The notes beneath the pieces were generated by a model. The model ran no database searches. It saw nothing but the letters and a program-made list of their open reading frames with translations, and was not told where the DNA came from. Source: Protonemura montana (taxonomy: Eukaryota; Arthropoda; Insecta; Plecoptera; Nemouridae). Taken from it: 64,000 nucleotides of DNA. Position 1 is the first letter of the stretch. Every line of letters starts with the position of its first letter. Below are positions 11,601 to 22,400 of this stretch, piece by piece. The DNA lies in assembly GCA_947568835.1 (NCBI GenBank), contig OX387605.1, forward strand, positions 26,139,769 to 26,203,768, read 5' to 3'. A program made the position numbers and the translations under genes.

Positions 11601-13591
11601 ACATGACCAGTTCTGTTCAGGAGAGAGGTTGGAGGGATGAAAAATCAGCAACACTGTGCTGGATCAGGTATTGGATGGGTGACCATCATACACATGACCA
11701 GTTCTGTTTGGGAGAAAGGTTGGAGGGATGAAAGTTAAGCAACACTGCGCTGGGTCAGGTATTGGATGGGTGACCATCATACACATGACCAGTTCTGTTC
11801 GGGAGAGAGGTTGGAGGGGCGAAAGTTCAGCAACACTGCGCTGGATCAGGTATTGGATGGGTGACCATTATACACATGACCAGTTCTGTTCGGGAGAGAG
11901 GTTGGAGGGATGAAAAATCAGCAACACTGTGCTGGATCAGGTATTGGATGGGTGACCATCATACACATGACCAGTTCTGTTCGGGAGAGAGGTTGGAGGG
12001 GCGAAAGTTCAGCAACACTGCGCTGGATCAGGTATTGGATGGGTGACCATTATACACATGACCAGTTCTGTTCGGGAGAGGGGTTGGAGGGATGAAAGTT
12101 AGTACAGCAACTTCACTTGCCTTGCTTATCAACCTCTCGACAGCATGGATTTGTGGAGGAATCCTGTTGTTCACGTTGTACCGTCCTTCGGAAGGGACGT
12201 GAAGCCGGTGGTCCCCTTGGTGCTCTTCGACAGAAGTAGGCTACGTGCCGGCACCGGGTTTCCCCTCCTTCCTTCCAAGCTATGTTAGGCTCATCATCAT
12301 CCACTCATTCACCGACGCCATTAGACCAGTGCCACATGGCACGTCATCAAAACAGTGCGTCGTTAAACACCACAAATCAATCAATTGGTTCAAAGCTGGA
12401 AACAAGAACTGTAGAGAATGCAAGGCAAAGCTTGCCCAGACATTTGCTGCATGGCACTAAATATTTAATTTTTTGGAGTTTTTTGTTTTTGAGGTTATTG
12501 AATTCCCTACAAAGCCTTTGCGTCAAGGTATTTGTAAGCCGGATGGTTGCGTTGCAGGAGTGGTAGACCAAGAAGCGTTGTTGGCTGCCCTGGACTCAGG
12601 GGAGATCTCAGCCGCCGGGTTGGACGTCATGGTGCCGGAGCCTCTGCTTCCCGGTCACCCGCTACTCGCCCGGCAAAACTGCGGTGAGTCCGGGATTCGG
12701 TAAACAATTTCGTTGCTATGGAAACTATTTCTGCAAATTTCAATGACAATGTGTCTGTACTTTATGAACTTTGAAAAGTTTATTTAACTAACATGAAAAT
12801 TGTCCATAAAATTTGAAAAGTTCCAAAAATTGTATTATTAGGTATAGCAATAACCTCTCAAAAATTGATACTCAAACGGGGAATCAAACCCCGATCTCTA
12901 CCTGTAGCTGGTGTTGCTCTAACCAATTGAGGTACTTAGACACATCATTTTTGAGAGGATTTTAGTGTACCTAATAATAAAATACCCCGCATATTGTAAG
13001 CGTTTGCAATTTAAATAAGATTTCTCACATTTAAAAAGCATCCAACTTCAAACCGGAGTTATTCGAGTTTGACAGGTTGTGACGTGGTACTAGTTAACAT
13101 CACGTTAAGTGGAGCCACTGTCGTATGAATTTTAATTTCGATATTTCTCGTAGGTTAACTCGCTTTTGAGACTTTTCATGCTCAAAAGATCTCCGTCAAT
13201 GTTTACCTCAACGATTGATAAACACGTAACAATATTAAAAAGCAAGTAACCTACGAGAAATATCGAAATTAAATTTCATACGACAGTGGCTCCACTTAAC
13301 GTGATGTTCCGGTACTCTGCATTTTTGTCGGTAAGGTAGTCATTTGGCGGCCATATTTCACGCAGAGACTGTAACATTAACGTTGTTTCTCTACCTATAA
13401 CCTGCACTCAACGGTAGTACGTTGAGGTTTTAATCAGCTTCAGTTGTTTATGTTTGTGTCATGTTGCAGTGGTGCTTCCCCACATTGGTAGCGCCACTAC
13501 GCAGGCGCGCGCCTCCATGGCCGAGTTGACAGCGCAGAACATCATCGCTGCGCTGGAAGGAACGAAGCTGCCAGCGCAAGTGCAGGTCTAA
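8659..13591 (+). CDS. GRHPR: Glyoxylate/hydroxypyruvate reductase, 7 exons
   Basis: A D-2-hydroxyacid dehydrogenase that reduces glyoxylate to glycolate and hydroxypyruvate to D-glycerate with NAD(P)H. Coding exons: 8659-8855, 8937-9067, 9140-9329, 10253-10349, 11149-11359, 12558-12683, 13470-13591. All introns are GT-AG and the joined frame is exactly 1074 nt (357 residues). Visible motifs: TMSVGYDH and TPDVLTD of the substrate domain; the dinucleotide fold GFGRIG (residues 198-203); the family's catalytic Arg274 (SRGG), Glu303 (VPEPLLP) and His322 (LPHIGSAT), at the usual 29 and 19 residue spacings. A second in-frame ATG at 8785 (MSKQKVYV) matches the usual cytosolic start. The 42 extra residues from 8659 are Arg-containing and nearly free of acids, so a mitochondrial leader is possible. 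Introns 4-6 hold repeats described separately. Confidence 0.95.
9830..9960 (+). repeat. Dispersed repeat family E, copy in GRHPR intron 3
   Basis: It shares TTGATTGGGAGAGTACGGAA and GCGATAGTGGATACTTGTTT with copies at 15180-15412 (+), 18703-18812 (-), 21088-21130 (-) and 25198-25315 (-). About 40 bases later this copy has CATTTGGTACATTACAAATC, close to the 42-bp satellite unit in the Pellino introns. Confidence 0.65.
10890..11100 (+). repeat. Dispersed repeat family F, copy in GRHPR intron 4
   Basis: About 200 bases (beginning AATTTTCTCACTTCTGGTAA) recur at 63535-63765 with high identity. This copy lacks an internal segment of roughly 50 bases that the other has. Both copies can be read as an open frame in the same phase, but no protein family is recognised. 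Confidence 0.7.
11413..12386 (+). mobile_element. 5S-derived SINE, full-length copy 2, 7 promoter modules
   Basis: This copy lies in GRHPR intron 5. The head (GGAAACACCGGTCCTCG) resembles 5S rRNA. Seven 91-bp modules with box A and box C follow, then the unique body from about 12095 (GTTAGTACAGC..., GTCCTTCGGAAGGGACGT, GTGCCGGCACCGGGTTTCCC) and a 3' end reading CGTTAAACACCACAAATCAA with a short TCAA tail. It gives the layout of a complete element: 5S head, n modules, body, tail. Confidence 0.88.
12835..13030 (-). mobile_element. Inverted-repeat element with tRNA-like core
   Basis: Read on the minus strand, 12880-12942 is tRNA-like: an A box with CTCAATTGGTTAGAGC-type D arm and a B box (GGTTTGATTCC). 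The flanks are inverted copies of each other (CCTCTCAAAAATTGAT on one side, TTTTTGAGAGGATTTTAGTG on the other), followed by TAATAATAAAATACCCCGCA and TTTGCAATTTAAAT. It lies in GRHPR intron 6. Confidence 0.7.
13085..13385. repeat. Palindromic dispersed repeat family D, copy 1
   Basis: Arms of about 70 bases (ACATCACGTTAAGTGGAGCC at about 13098 and its complement ending near 13306) flank a loop of about 70 bases. The right flank GTCATTTGGCGGCCATATTT is shared with a second copy at 29588-29815. It looks like a non-autonomous hairpin element (MITE-like); no target duplication was verified. Confidence 0.65.
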
Positions 13592-13719
13592 AGAGACAAG
13601 ACACTAACCTCTGGGCTTGATCGCAGTAATCAGACCAAATTGATTATTTTTATTTAGATGCATTTAGGAAGCTTGAACTTGGTAATTGTTATCATTTTAT
13701 GTGGTTCTTTTTGTTATTG

Positions 13720-13850
13720 GAAAATTGTCAGGGACTGCTTTAACTCTTGATAAAGTAACAGGTACATGTTACGAAAAGTTGGGAAATTTAGTTGTTCTTT
13801 ACTTAGCATTGAAAACCCAGTTGAAATAGTTTTTGTTAAAACTAGTGCTA
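13720..13850 (+). repeat. Dispersed repeat family C, copy 1
   Basis: Contains TTAGCATTGAAAACCCAGTT and AAAGTAACAGGTACATGTTA. The same roughly 130 bases occur at 17815-17960 (+) and 25765-25905 (-). Confidence 0.7.
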
Positions 13851-14291
13851 AGATCAGGTAAAGTAGGAGTCTAAAACCAGTACAAGACCAAAATAGCGTT
13901 TGTGAATGCGAAAAATATTACAGTAGAATGTCCAGGTGTGAAAACCGGCCGTGATATTGTATCGCATTACAAGGTATGCACCATATTGCCTTCTCATTTC
14001 CTTTGCTTTTGGTACTTTTAAATAAGCGTTTTTAAATTGTATAATTAATGACGGGTACACACTTTTAACCGAGCGTGCAATGGCAGTAATGACAAACGTA
14101 GGCTTAAGACTTGCTGACGAGAGCACAATAACTGGGAGGCAAGCGAACCGGTGGCCTAAAACGCACATGTCGGGCGTGGCTCGGACAGGGCTACCTCGAG
14201 GGTAGACTGCAATATACCGATCCGTCATCCACGAGGAAGCCTGGAGGGAGATTAACGAGATGTTCCGCGAGTCTACCTACATTGGCTGAAA

Positions 14292-14441
14292 CGACCGAAG
14301 ATCAAGACAATCCAACCAAGATCCGAAGTTGGGAAGTTCTCCCTGGTCGTAGATGGAATACGGCTGTGGAACAAACTCCCTGTCCTGGTCATGTCCCCCT
14401 TCCCTAAGAACGCAAAGGAATTTAGACACAGGTTAAACTAA
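14292..14441 (+). pseudogene. 3' remnant of a non-LTR retrotransposon reverse-transcriptase ORF
   Basis: A 49-codon frame ends in TAA and contains GKFSLVVDGIRLWNKLP followed by FPKNAKEFRHRLN. This resembles the C-terminal tail of CR1/Jockey-type LINE ORF2 proteins (a hydrophobic RLWNKLP motif, then a short helix before the stop). Roughly 130 bases further the sequence ends in AATAAATATTATTATTA, a plausible LINE 3' end. The 5' part is missing, as is usual for LINE copies. Confidence 0.55.
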
Positions 14442-14579
14442 AACCAAAGACGAAACAATTCAAACGACTAGTCCTGTAAATAACGCAGCTAACTCCAACC
14501 GGACACCATACAACCGGCAATCATAGAACATGTACCATGCCTAAGTATGAGGATAAATAAATATTATTATTAAAGGTGT

Positions 14580-15179
14580 ATATAGGTCACTGGAGCCGTC
14601 ATTTCGGGAGTCTAGATTTGAAGTGGAGAGGAAGACCATGCAATAGTTTAGGCCTCTGGGACACGTGTGAAGCTACGACCGAGCTCGGGTCTTCTGGCTA
14701 TTTGCTGGTCTGTCCAGTCAAACCTGTGCAACCCTGTGTTATTATTGGGATCCGTGTGCAGAGAACACCGTTTGCAATGAGTGAGCAGACTATGTTCCTC
14801 GTGTTTAACTGAACAATTATAGACGATCTGAGCTGGTTAGTGTTTTTACGCATAGCGTGCGGGGTTTTTGCTGTAACTGCCGCTAGAATCAAACGTCCGT
14901 GTACGTAACTTAGACTTGTCTGTTACGCAATAAATGCAATTGGGTTTAAATAAGCAGTGCCTGAACAATCTCTACGTGACGGATACCTCTCCCAAAGCCA
15001 AGCGAAACTGTGAGTACCATCCACAACCGTCACAATATACTTGACTACATACGATAATATAAGTTACATCAAGCTTGGCTGCAACGCCAAGCCTATAACT
15101 TTATAAAGGATCGAGGCATAGCATACCAATTATATTTTTGAATAGGAGATAAAAAAAATAATTTAAAAAAATTTCGAAT
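14580..15179. other. Intergenic, nothing recognised
   Basis: No gene, RNA or repeat that I can name. Confidence 0.4.
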
Positions 15180-15412
15180 ATGTTGATTGGGAAAGTAAAA
15201 TGAGAGTACAGAACTTACCGAGCGGTGAGTGGCAGACCGCGATAGTGGATACTTGTTTGTTTAAGTTTCGGCCGTTGCATTTATCACTGGAGATAAGGAA
15301 CAGTTCTCCAAGGACTAGAACCAAGAGGCTGTGAATACTCACAGTCACTCTGATTCTAGTGACGCTATATCACGTCACAACCTGTCAATCTCGAATAACT
15401 TCAATTTGACGT
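15180..15412 (+). repeat. Dispersed repeat family E, longest copy
   Basis: Contains TTGATTGGGAAAGTAAAATG, ACCGAGCGGTGAGTGGCAGA, CAAGAGGCTGTGAATACTCA and GTCACAACCTGTCAATCTCG. It overlaps partial copies elsewhere in the window and so defines most of the family. Confidence 0.65.
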
Positions 15413-15434
15413 TGGATGCGTTTTAAGATAGAAA

Positions 15435-15655
15435 AAGTTGGGCTAGGCAACAATTTTTGAGAGGTTACTAGTGTTTCTAGAAATAAGAACAACCTTACCT
15501 TACTTAGGATGAAATCTGATTTAAATTGCAAACGCTTGCAATGCACAGGTAATTTTATTTTTATCAACACTATAACCATCTCAAAAATTTATGCCCAAAC
15601 GTTGGGCATCAATTTTTGAGATGGTTATAGTGTTGATCAAAAAATAAACCTTACC
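15435..15655. mobile_element. Inverted-repeat element lacking its tRNA-like core
   Basis: The two arms TCAACACTATAACCATCTCA and its complement meet almost directly at GCCCAAACGTTGGGC. They are the flanks of the tRNA-cored element with the tRNA-like part lost. The tail with GATTTAAATTGCAAACGCTT lies on the left. Confidence 0.6.
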
Positions 15656-16425
15656 TTACTTTAAAAAGACCGTCGAGCTGAAATCGTAGACATCGAATTG
15701 CCCTGCGAGGAAAACCAGGGAATCGCTCACGTCGTGCAAGGCAAAACCGGGTCACAAAATCATAGGCAATGTCGAAACAGCTTTTAGTCGCTCTTGTATT
15801 CCATTTGCGGTAACAACGCTTTCAAAGCACAAGAAGTGGCCACATATTTGGTCTGGCTTTATGATGAACAATAACTTAACAATATCTCCATTTATTGACG
15901 TGTCCTATCCGCTAGCAACGTGGCCAGCAGCTCGCCACAGGGTTCCAGTTGATTTCACCTTCGTCCAACGTTACATAACCACTTGCACAAATAAACACCG
16001 CACTCACGAGCCAACGAGATCATCTTCCCCAACGTGTCCACGTCCAGTCGATGAGATAAAGTCCCAAGATTTTCCCGTCGTCCCTCAAACGCTTGCTTAT
16101 GCTATGAGTGTAAAAAATAATCCCCTAATTTTTTTGCTGCTTTTTTCCCTACCATCTAGACGCCACCGCAATCTCACACACACACACACGCGTTAAACTT
16201 TCTACAAAAGACCACGACAAAAAAAACGACATACGGCCAATAACAAAATAAATTACCTCTGCACCGCTCCGTACCTATCGTCTGTCTGACATAACCGCAC
16301 ATTGGTCAGGCTTCCGCACTGAAAGTCTTTCACTATAGTAACTTGTTGCCGCGCAGAGGACTTTGCTTTGCTTCGGATTCCCCGAGCTACGAGGCTGACG
16401 GAGAGCGCTCGGCGGCAATCTTCGT
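15656..16425. other. Intergenic, downstream of Pellino and GRHPR
   Basis: The 3' untranslated region of Pellino should lie in its right part. There is a short (CA)n at about 16179-16192. Nothing else is recognised. Confidence 0.35.
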
Positions 16426-19400
16426 TCAGTCCACGTTGTCCTGGAAGATGAGTCGCACAAATCCGGGGTCGCCGACCAGGGGCGTGGCACAGAACGGGCA
16501 GACCGCATCGAAGCCGTTGGTGCCGTGAGGAATCGCAACCATCGCCCAGAATCTGAGACACAAAGTCGAGGGTACAAGCTCCGCCCACTTGCCAAGAGGC
16601 TGGATATTGTTAATAGGGTGCCAAGAGGCTGGATATTGTGAATAGGGTGCCAAGAGGCTGGATATTGTGAATAGGGTGCCAAGAGGCTGGATATTGTGAA
16701 TAGGGTGCCAAGAGGCTGGATATTGTGAATAGGGTGCCAAGAGGCTGGATATTGTGAATAGGGTGCCAAGAGGCTGGATATTGTGAAAAGGATGCCAAGA
16801 GGCTGGATATTGTGAATAGGGTGGCAAGAGGCTGGATATTGTGAATAGGGTGCCAAGAGGCTGGATATTGTGAATAGGGTGCCAAGAGGCTGGATATTGT
16901 GAATAGGATGCCAAGAGGCTGGATATTGTGAATAGGATGCCAAGAGGCTGGATATTGTGAATAGGATGTCAAGAGGCTGGATATTGTGAATAGGGTGCCA
17001 AGAGGCTGGATATTGTGAATAGGATGCCAAGAGGCTGGATATTGTGAAAAGGATGCCAAGAGGCTGGATATTGTGAATAGGATTCCAAGAGGCTGGATAT
17101 TGTGAATAGGGTGCCAAGAGGCTGGATATTGTGAATAGGATGCCAAGAGGCTGGATATTGTGAATAGGATGCCAAGAGGCTGGATATTGTGAATAGGATG
17201 CCAAGAGGCTGGATATTGTGAATAGGATGCCAAGAGGCTGGATATTGTGAATAGGATGCCAAGAGGCTGGATATTGTGAATAGGGTGCCAAGAGGCTGGA
17301 TATTGTGAATAGGATGCCAAGAGGCTGGATATTGTGAATAGGGTGCCAAGAGGCTGGATATTGTGAATAGGGTGCCAAGAGGTTGTATATTGTGAATAGT
17401 GTATATTGTGAAGAGGCTGGATATTGTGAATAGGGTGCCAAGAGGTTGTATATTGTGAATAGTGTATATTGTGAAGAGGCTGGATATACGAGGCTAGATA
17501 CTATAAGTGTATGACGTATGAAGTTGCTGTGGTGGAGAACAAACTCACTTGACTGTCTTCTCGGTAGCCATATGTCCGCACGGGTTGAACCCGAACGTAG
17601 GAGGTTTGTCATCAACGTAGAACGCAGGCTCGATGCCCATGCACACCTTCACCACTGGGCCCACCTGCGGCAGGACAAACAACTTGATGGACACTTTTAA
17701 TCCGGTACGAAAACTAGAAATCAAACAATTTGTTTACAAAGGGCTTAGAACGGTTCAGCGTGTTGGAAACGCCGGTCCTTATGAGATCACCGAAGTTATC
17801 AAGGGTAAGAGCAGTCCACAAAAGAATATATCGGAAGGTTGTCAGGACTGCTTTAACCCTCGTTAAAGTAACAGGTACAAGTTATGAAACGTTGGGAAAT
17901 TTAGCTGTTCTTCACTTAGCATTGAAAACCCAGTTGAAATAGTTTTTGTCAAAACAAGTAATAGTTTAGGTTAGATAAAGTAGACATCAGTTAAAAACTT
18001 TATTGTCTTTACTTTTACGAAACTGGACATCAAAATATCGTGTATATGTTTCAATGACAATAAACAAATTATTATTTATTTTATTTGTTATTTATCTTAT
18101 TTTTAAAGAAATATTGAAATTGTAAGGAAAAATGATGAGAATGGAGGAAGATTGCCAAGAAAGATTTTTAGCTTAGAATAACAAAGGGAATGAGGAAAAC
18201 TAATAGAAAGATGGATGCACAAAGTACAAGCAGATGTGGGGGAAAGAGATGAGGAATGGATTGAAGTAGAAGGGAAAAAAAGCTGGCGAGATAAGGAAGT
18301 ATGGAAGAATTGGGTGAATGAAAAACCCGTGAAGACGAAAAATGATTTTCTACCTGTTGTAAGAAATTAATGAACAATAAAATGATCATCATCCAGACGC
18401 ATGCGTAGTTATGTGACTCACCTGCAGACACATCGGGCAACGGCGGTCGCCGGTCTCCTTGTCTTGACCCCAGTCGTGGTGGCCTTGCACGTGACCGCAG
18501 TTCAGATAGACGTACGGCTGCTGCTTGTCGGAATCTACAAGACTCAACGCCATCTTGCCACGAGGGATAACTAACGTGTTCAGACCCACGGGACACTGGA
18601 TCCGAGCAGCGTTCAGTTCGTCCACCATTTTCTCCAGGCACACCTGTCGAGAGCAAACGTAACAGCGAAATCTCATTTAAATTGCAATGTACAGGATATA
18701 TTTTATGAGGAATTAAGGCTGAAACAGCCGAAATGCCAACAAACAAGTATCCACTTCGCGGCCTGCCACTCACCGCTCAGTAAGTTCCTTATTCTCCCAT
18801 TACTTTCCAAATCAACTTATTCTTGTTATCCCAGCCCTTTGCCACATTACAAATCAACATATTCTTGTTATCCCAGCACTTTGACACATTACAAATCAAC
18901 ATATTCTTGTTATCCCAGCACTTTGACACATCACAAATCAACATATTCTTGTTATCCCAGCACTTTGACACATTACAAATCAACATATTCTTGTTATCCC
19001 AGCACTTTTGACACATTACAAATCAACATATTCTTGTTATCCCAGCACTTTGCCGCATTACAAATCAACATATTCTTGTTATCCCAGCACTTTGCCGCAT
19101 TACAAATCAACATATTCTTGTTATCCCAGCACTTTGGCACATTACAAATCAACATATTCTTGTTATCCCGGCACTTTGACACATTACAAATCAACATATT
19201 CTTGTTATCCCAGCACTTTGACACATTACAAATCAACATATTCTTGTTATCCCAGCACTTTGACACATTACAAATCAACATATTCTTGTTATCCCGGCAC
19301 TTTGACACATTACAAATCAACATATTCTTGTTATCCCAGCACTTTGACACATTACAAATCAACATATTCTTGTTATCCTAGCCCTTTGGCACATTACAAA

Positions 19401-22400
19401 TCAACATATTTGTAATAACCACTCAAAAATTATTGCCCAAAAAGTGACTCAAATCCTGAACTCCACCCGTCACAGATGGACAGGGTGGGTCACGCCTGGC
19501 CACTTACCTTGGTGGGTGATTGTGCAAGTCCTTCAGCTGAGCGCCAGAGCAGTGTTGCACCGCAGAGGTCGATGAGCGTTCCATCAAACAGAATGTTCGA
19601 TTCGTCCTCCACCTGAAGGAGCCAAGTCTATGTTAGCACTCTGTTTAAGCACTCAGTGGACACGTTGCCACGAGTCAGTCGGGAGTACGTTGGGAATAAT
19701 TGCCAATTCTGCCATCAGGCTGGATAATGTTGTGGTAAAGGAGGAAAGAGAGAGGGAACGTAACATGCATTTGTTTGCGGATATTCCATCCTTATGAGGC
19801 AAAGACTAACACAGATAAAGCTTGCACAGATATTCCATCCTTATGAGGCAAAGACTAGCACAGATAAAGCTTGCACAGATATTCCATCCTTATGAGGCAA
19901 AGACTAGCACAGATAAAGCTTGCACAGATATTCCATCCTTATGAGGCAAAGACTAGCACAGATAAAGCTTGCACAGATATTCCATCCTTATGAGGCAAAG
20001 ACTAGCACAGATAAAGCTTGCACAGATATTCCATCCTTATGAGGCAAAGAATAACACAGATAAAGCTTGCACAGATATTCCATCCTATTGGGTCAAAGAC
20101 TGCCACTGATAAAGCTTGCACAGATATTCCATCCTTATGAGGCAAAGACTAGCACAGATAAAGCTTGCACAGATATTACATCCTTATGAGGCAAAGACTA
20201 GCACAGATAAAGCTTGCACAGATATTCCATCCTTATGAGGCAAAGACTAGCACAGATAAAGCTTGCACAGATATTCCATCCTTATGCAGCAAAGACTACT
20301 ACAGATAAAACTTGCACAGATATTCCATCTTTATGAGGCAAAGACTAGCACAGATAAAGCTTGCACAGATATTTCATCCTTATGAGACAAAGACTACTAC
20401 AGATAAAGGATATGATTCCGTGGCAAAGTGTTAACTCACCATGGTGCCCTTCTGTTGTGCCGAGCGCGACTCCCGCAGTGTGTAGACTCCGCCCCCGACA
20501 GACACCTCCCTCCACTCCCCGCTGCGCCCCTCCCCTCCACAGAACGGCCCCTTGGGATGTTTGATGAGCACTCCGTTCGTGGTGAGGCCGTCGATCTCGC
20601 GGCCGTCGTTCCATTTCGTGGCCTTCTCCTGCAACGAGGGGAACAAGCGTTGGTTATCGTGCGCTAGACGGTGTATACATTATGCAGAGTCTAGTAGGCG
20701 ATACAACAGGACAATACGGATTCAAATATCGCTTGTTTATTTTTAAATGAAATCTGATATCAATTGCAAACGCTTGCAATGCACGGGGTATTTTATTATT
20801 ATGAACAATATAACCATCTCAGAAATTCATGCACAAACAGGCATTTGTGCATCAATTTTTGAGACGGTTCTAGTGCTCAAAATAATAAAATTGCTTGTGT
20901 ATTGTTTGAAGGAAAAAATTACACCAAAAAATTATCAAAGTATAGTAAAACTTTGTCAGGTTGATATTAATTCCATCGGTACTTTGTATAAATAGCCGTT
21001 AATAAATTGAACAGTTCAAAATTAAACTGTAAACAAGTTCTCAAAAGGATTCTGGAACAAAAATCACTCGATGCTATTTAACAGAATAGGAGATCACTTC
21101 ACTCCAGTGATAAAGGCAACAGCCGAAATGTACTTTGCCACATTACAAATCAACATATTCTTGTTATCCCAGCACTTTGGCACATTACAAATCAACATAT
21201 TCTTGTTATCCCAGCACTTTGGCACATTACAAATCAACATATTCTTGTTATCCCAGCACTTTGACACATTACAAATCAACATATTCTTGTTATCCCAGCA
21301 CTTTGACACATTACAAATCAACATATTCTTGTTATCCCAGCACTTTGGCACATTACAAGTCAACAGATTTTTCTTCAGAGTATTTTTTTTTGGTAGCAAA
21401 ATGCCTGAAATCTCTTTTTATTTATTTTATTTATTTATTTTTAACTTAGGTACAAGTATACCGGTGGTTAGTGCTAGTAGGCAATCTGGCCTATGCTAGT
21501 TCCTAGGTCTAAGATGTATTTTTATTTATTTATTTATTGATTTCTAACTTAGGTACAAGTATACCAGTGGTTAGTGCTAGTGGGCAATCTGGCCTATGCT
21601 AGTTCCTAGGTCTGAGGTGTATTTTTATTTATTTATTTATTGATTTCTAACTTAGGTACAAGTATACCGGTGGTTAGTGCTAGTAGGCAATCTGGCCTAT
21701 GCTAGTTCCTAGGTCTGAGGTGTATTTTTATTTATTTATTTATTGATTTCTAACTTAGGTACAAGTATACCGGTGGTTAGTACTAGTAGACAATCTGGCC
21801 TATGCTAGTTCCTAGGTCTAAGATGTATTTTTATTTATTTATTGATTGATTTCTAACTTAGGTACAAGTATACCGGTGGTTAGTGCTAGTAGGCAATCTG
21901 GCCTATGCTAGTTCTTAGGTCTGAGGTGTATTTTTATTTATTTATTTATTGATTTCTAACTTAGGTGCAAGTATACCGGTGGTTAGTGCTAGTAGGCAAT
22001 CTGGCCTATGCTAGTTCTTAGGTCTGAGGTGTATTTTTATTTATTTATTTATTGATTTCTAACTTAGGTGCAAGTATACCGGTGGTTAGTGCTAGTAGGC
22101 AATCTGGCCTATGCTAGTTCCTAGGTCTAAGATGTATTTTTATTTATTTATTTATTGATTTCTAACTTAGGTACAAGTATACCAGTGGTTAGTGCTAGTA
22201 GGCAATCTGGCCTATGCTAGTTCCTAGGTCTAAGATGTATTTTTATTTATTTATTTATTGATTTCTAACTTAGGTACAAGTATACCGGTGGTTAGTGCTA
22301 GTAGGCAGTCTGGCCTATGCTAGTTCCTAGGTCTATGGTGTATGTTTGGCACCACGTATGATTACATAATAAAGTCTCACTCGTTGGGAGCGATTATTAT

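Noticed and set aside
16275-17615. A 446-codon frame on the minus strand overlapping Pellino's last exon
   Set aside because: It is made of the 29-bp intronic minisatellite; all three frames are open because the unit lacks stops. The phase-matched exon 10 uses another frame.
18807-19412. The sequence ATCCCAGCACTTTGG looks like the primate Alu consensus
   Set aside because: Only about 15 bases match; the rest of the unit and the setting are unrelated, so it is coincidence and not human contamination.
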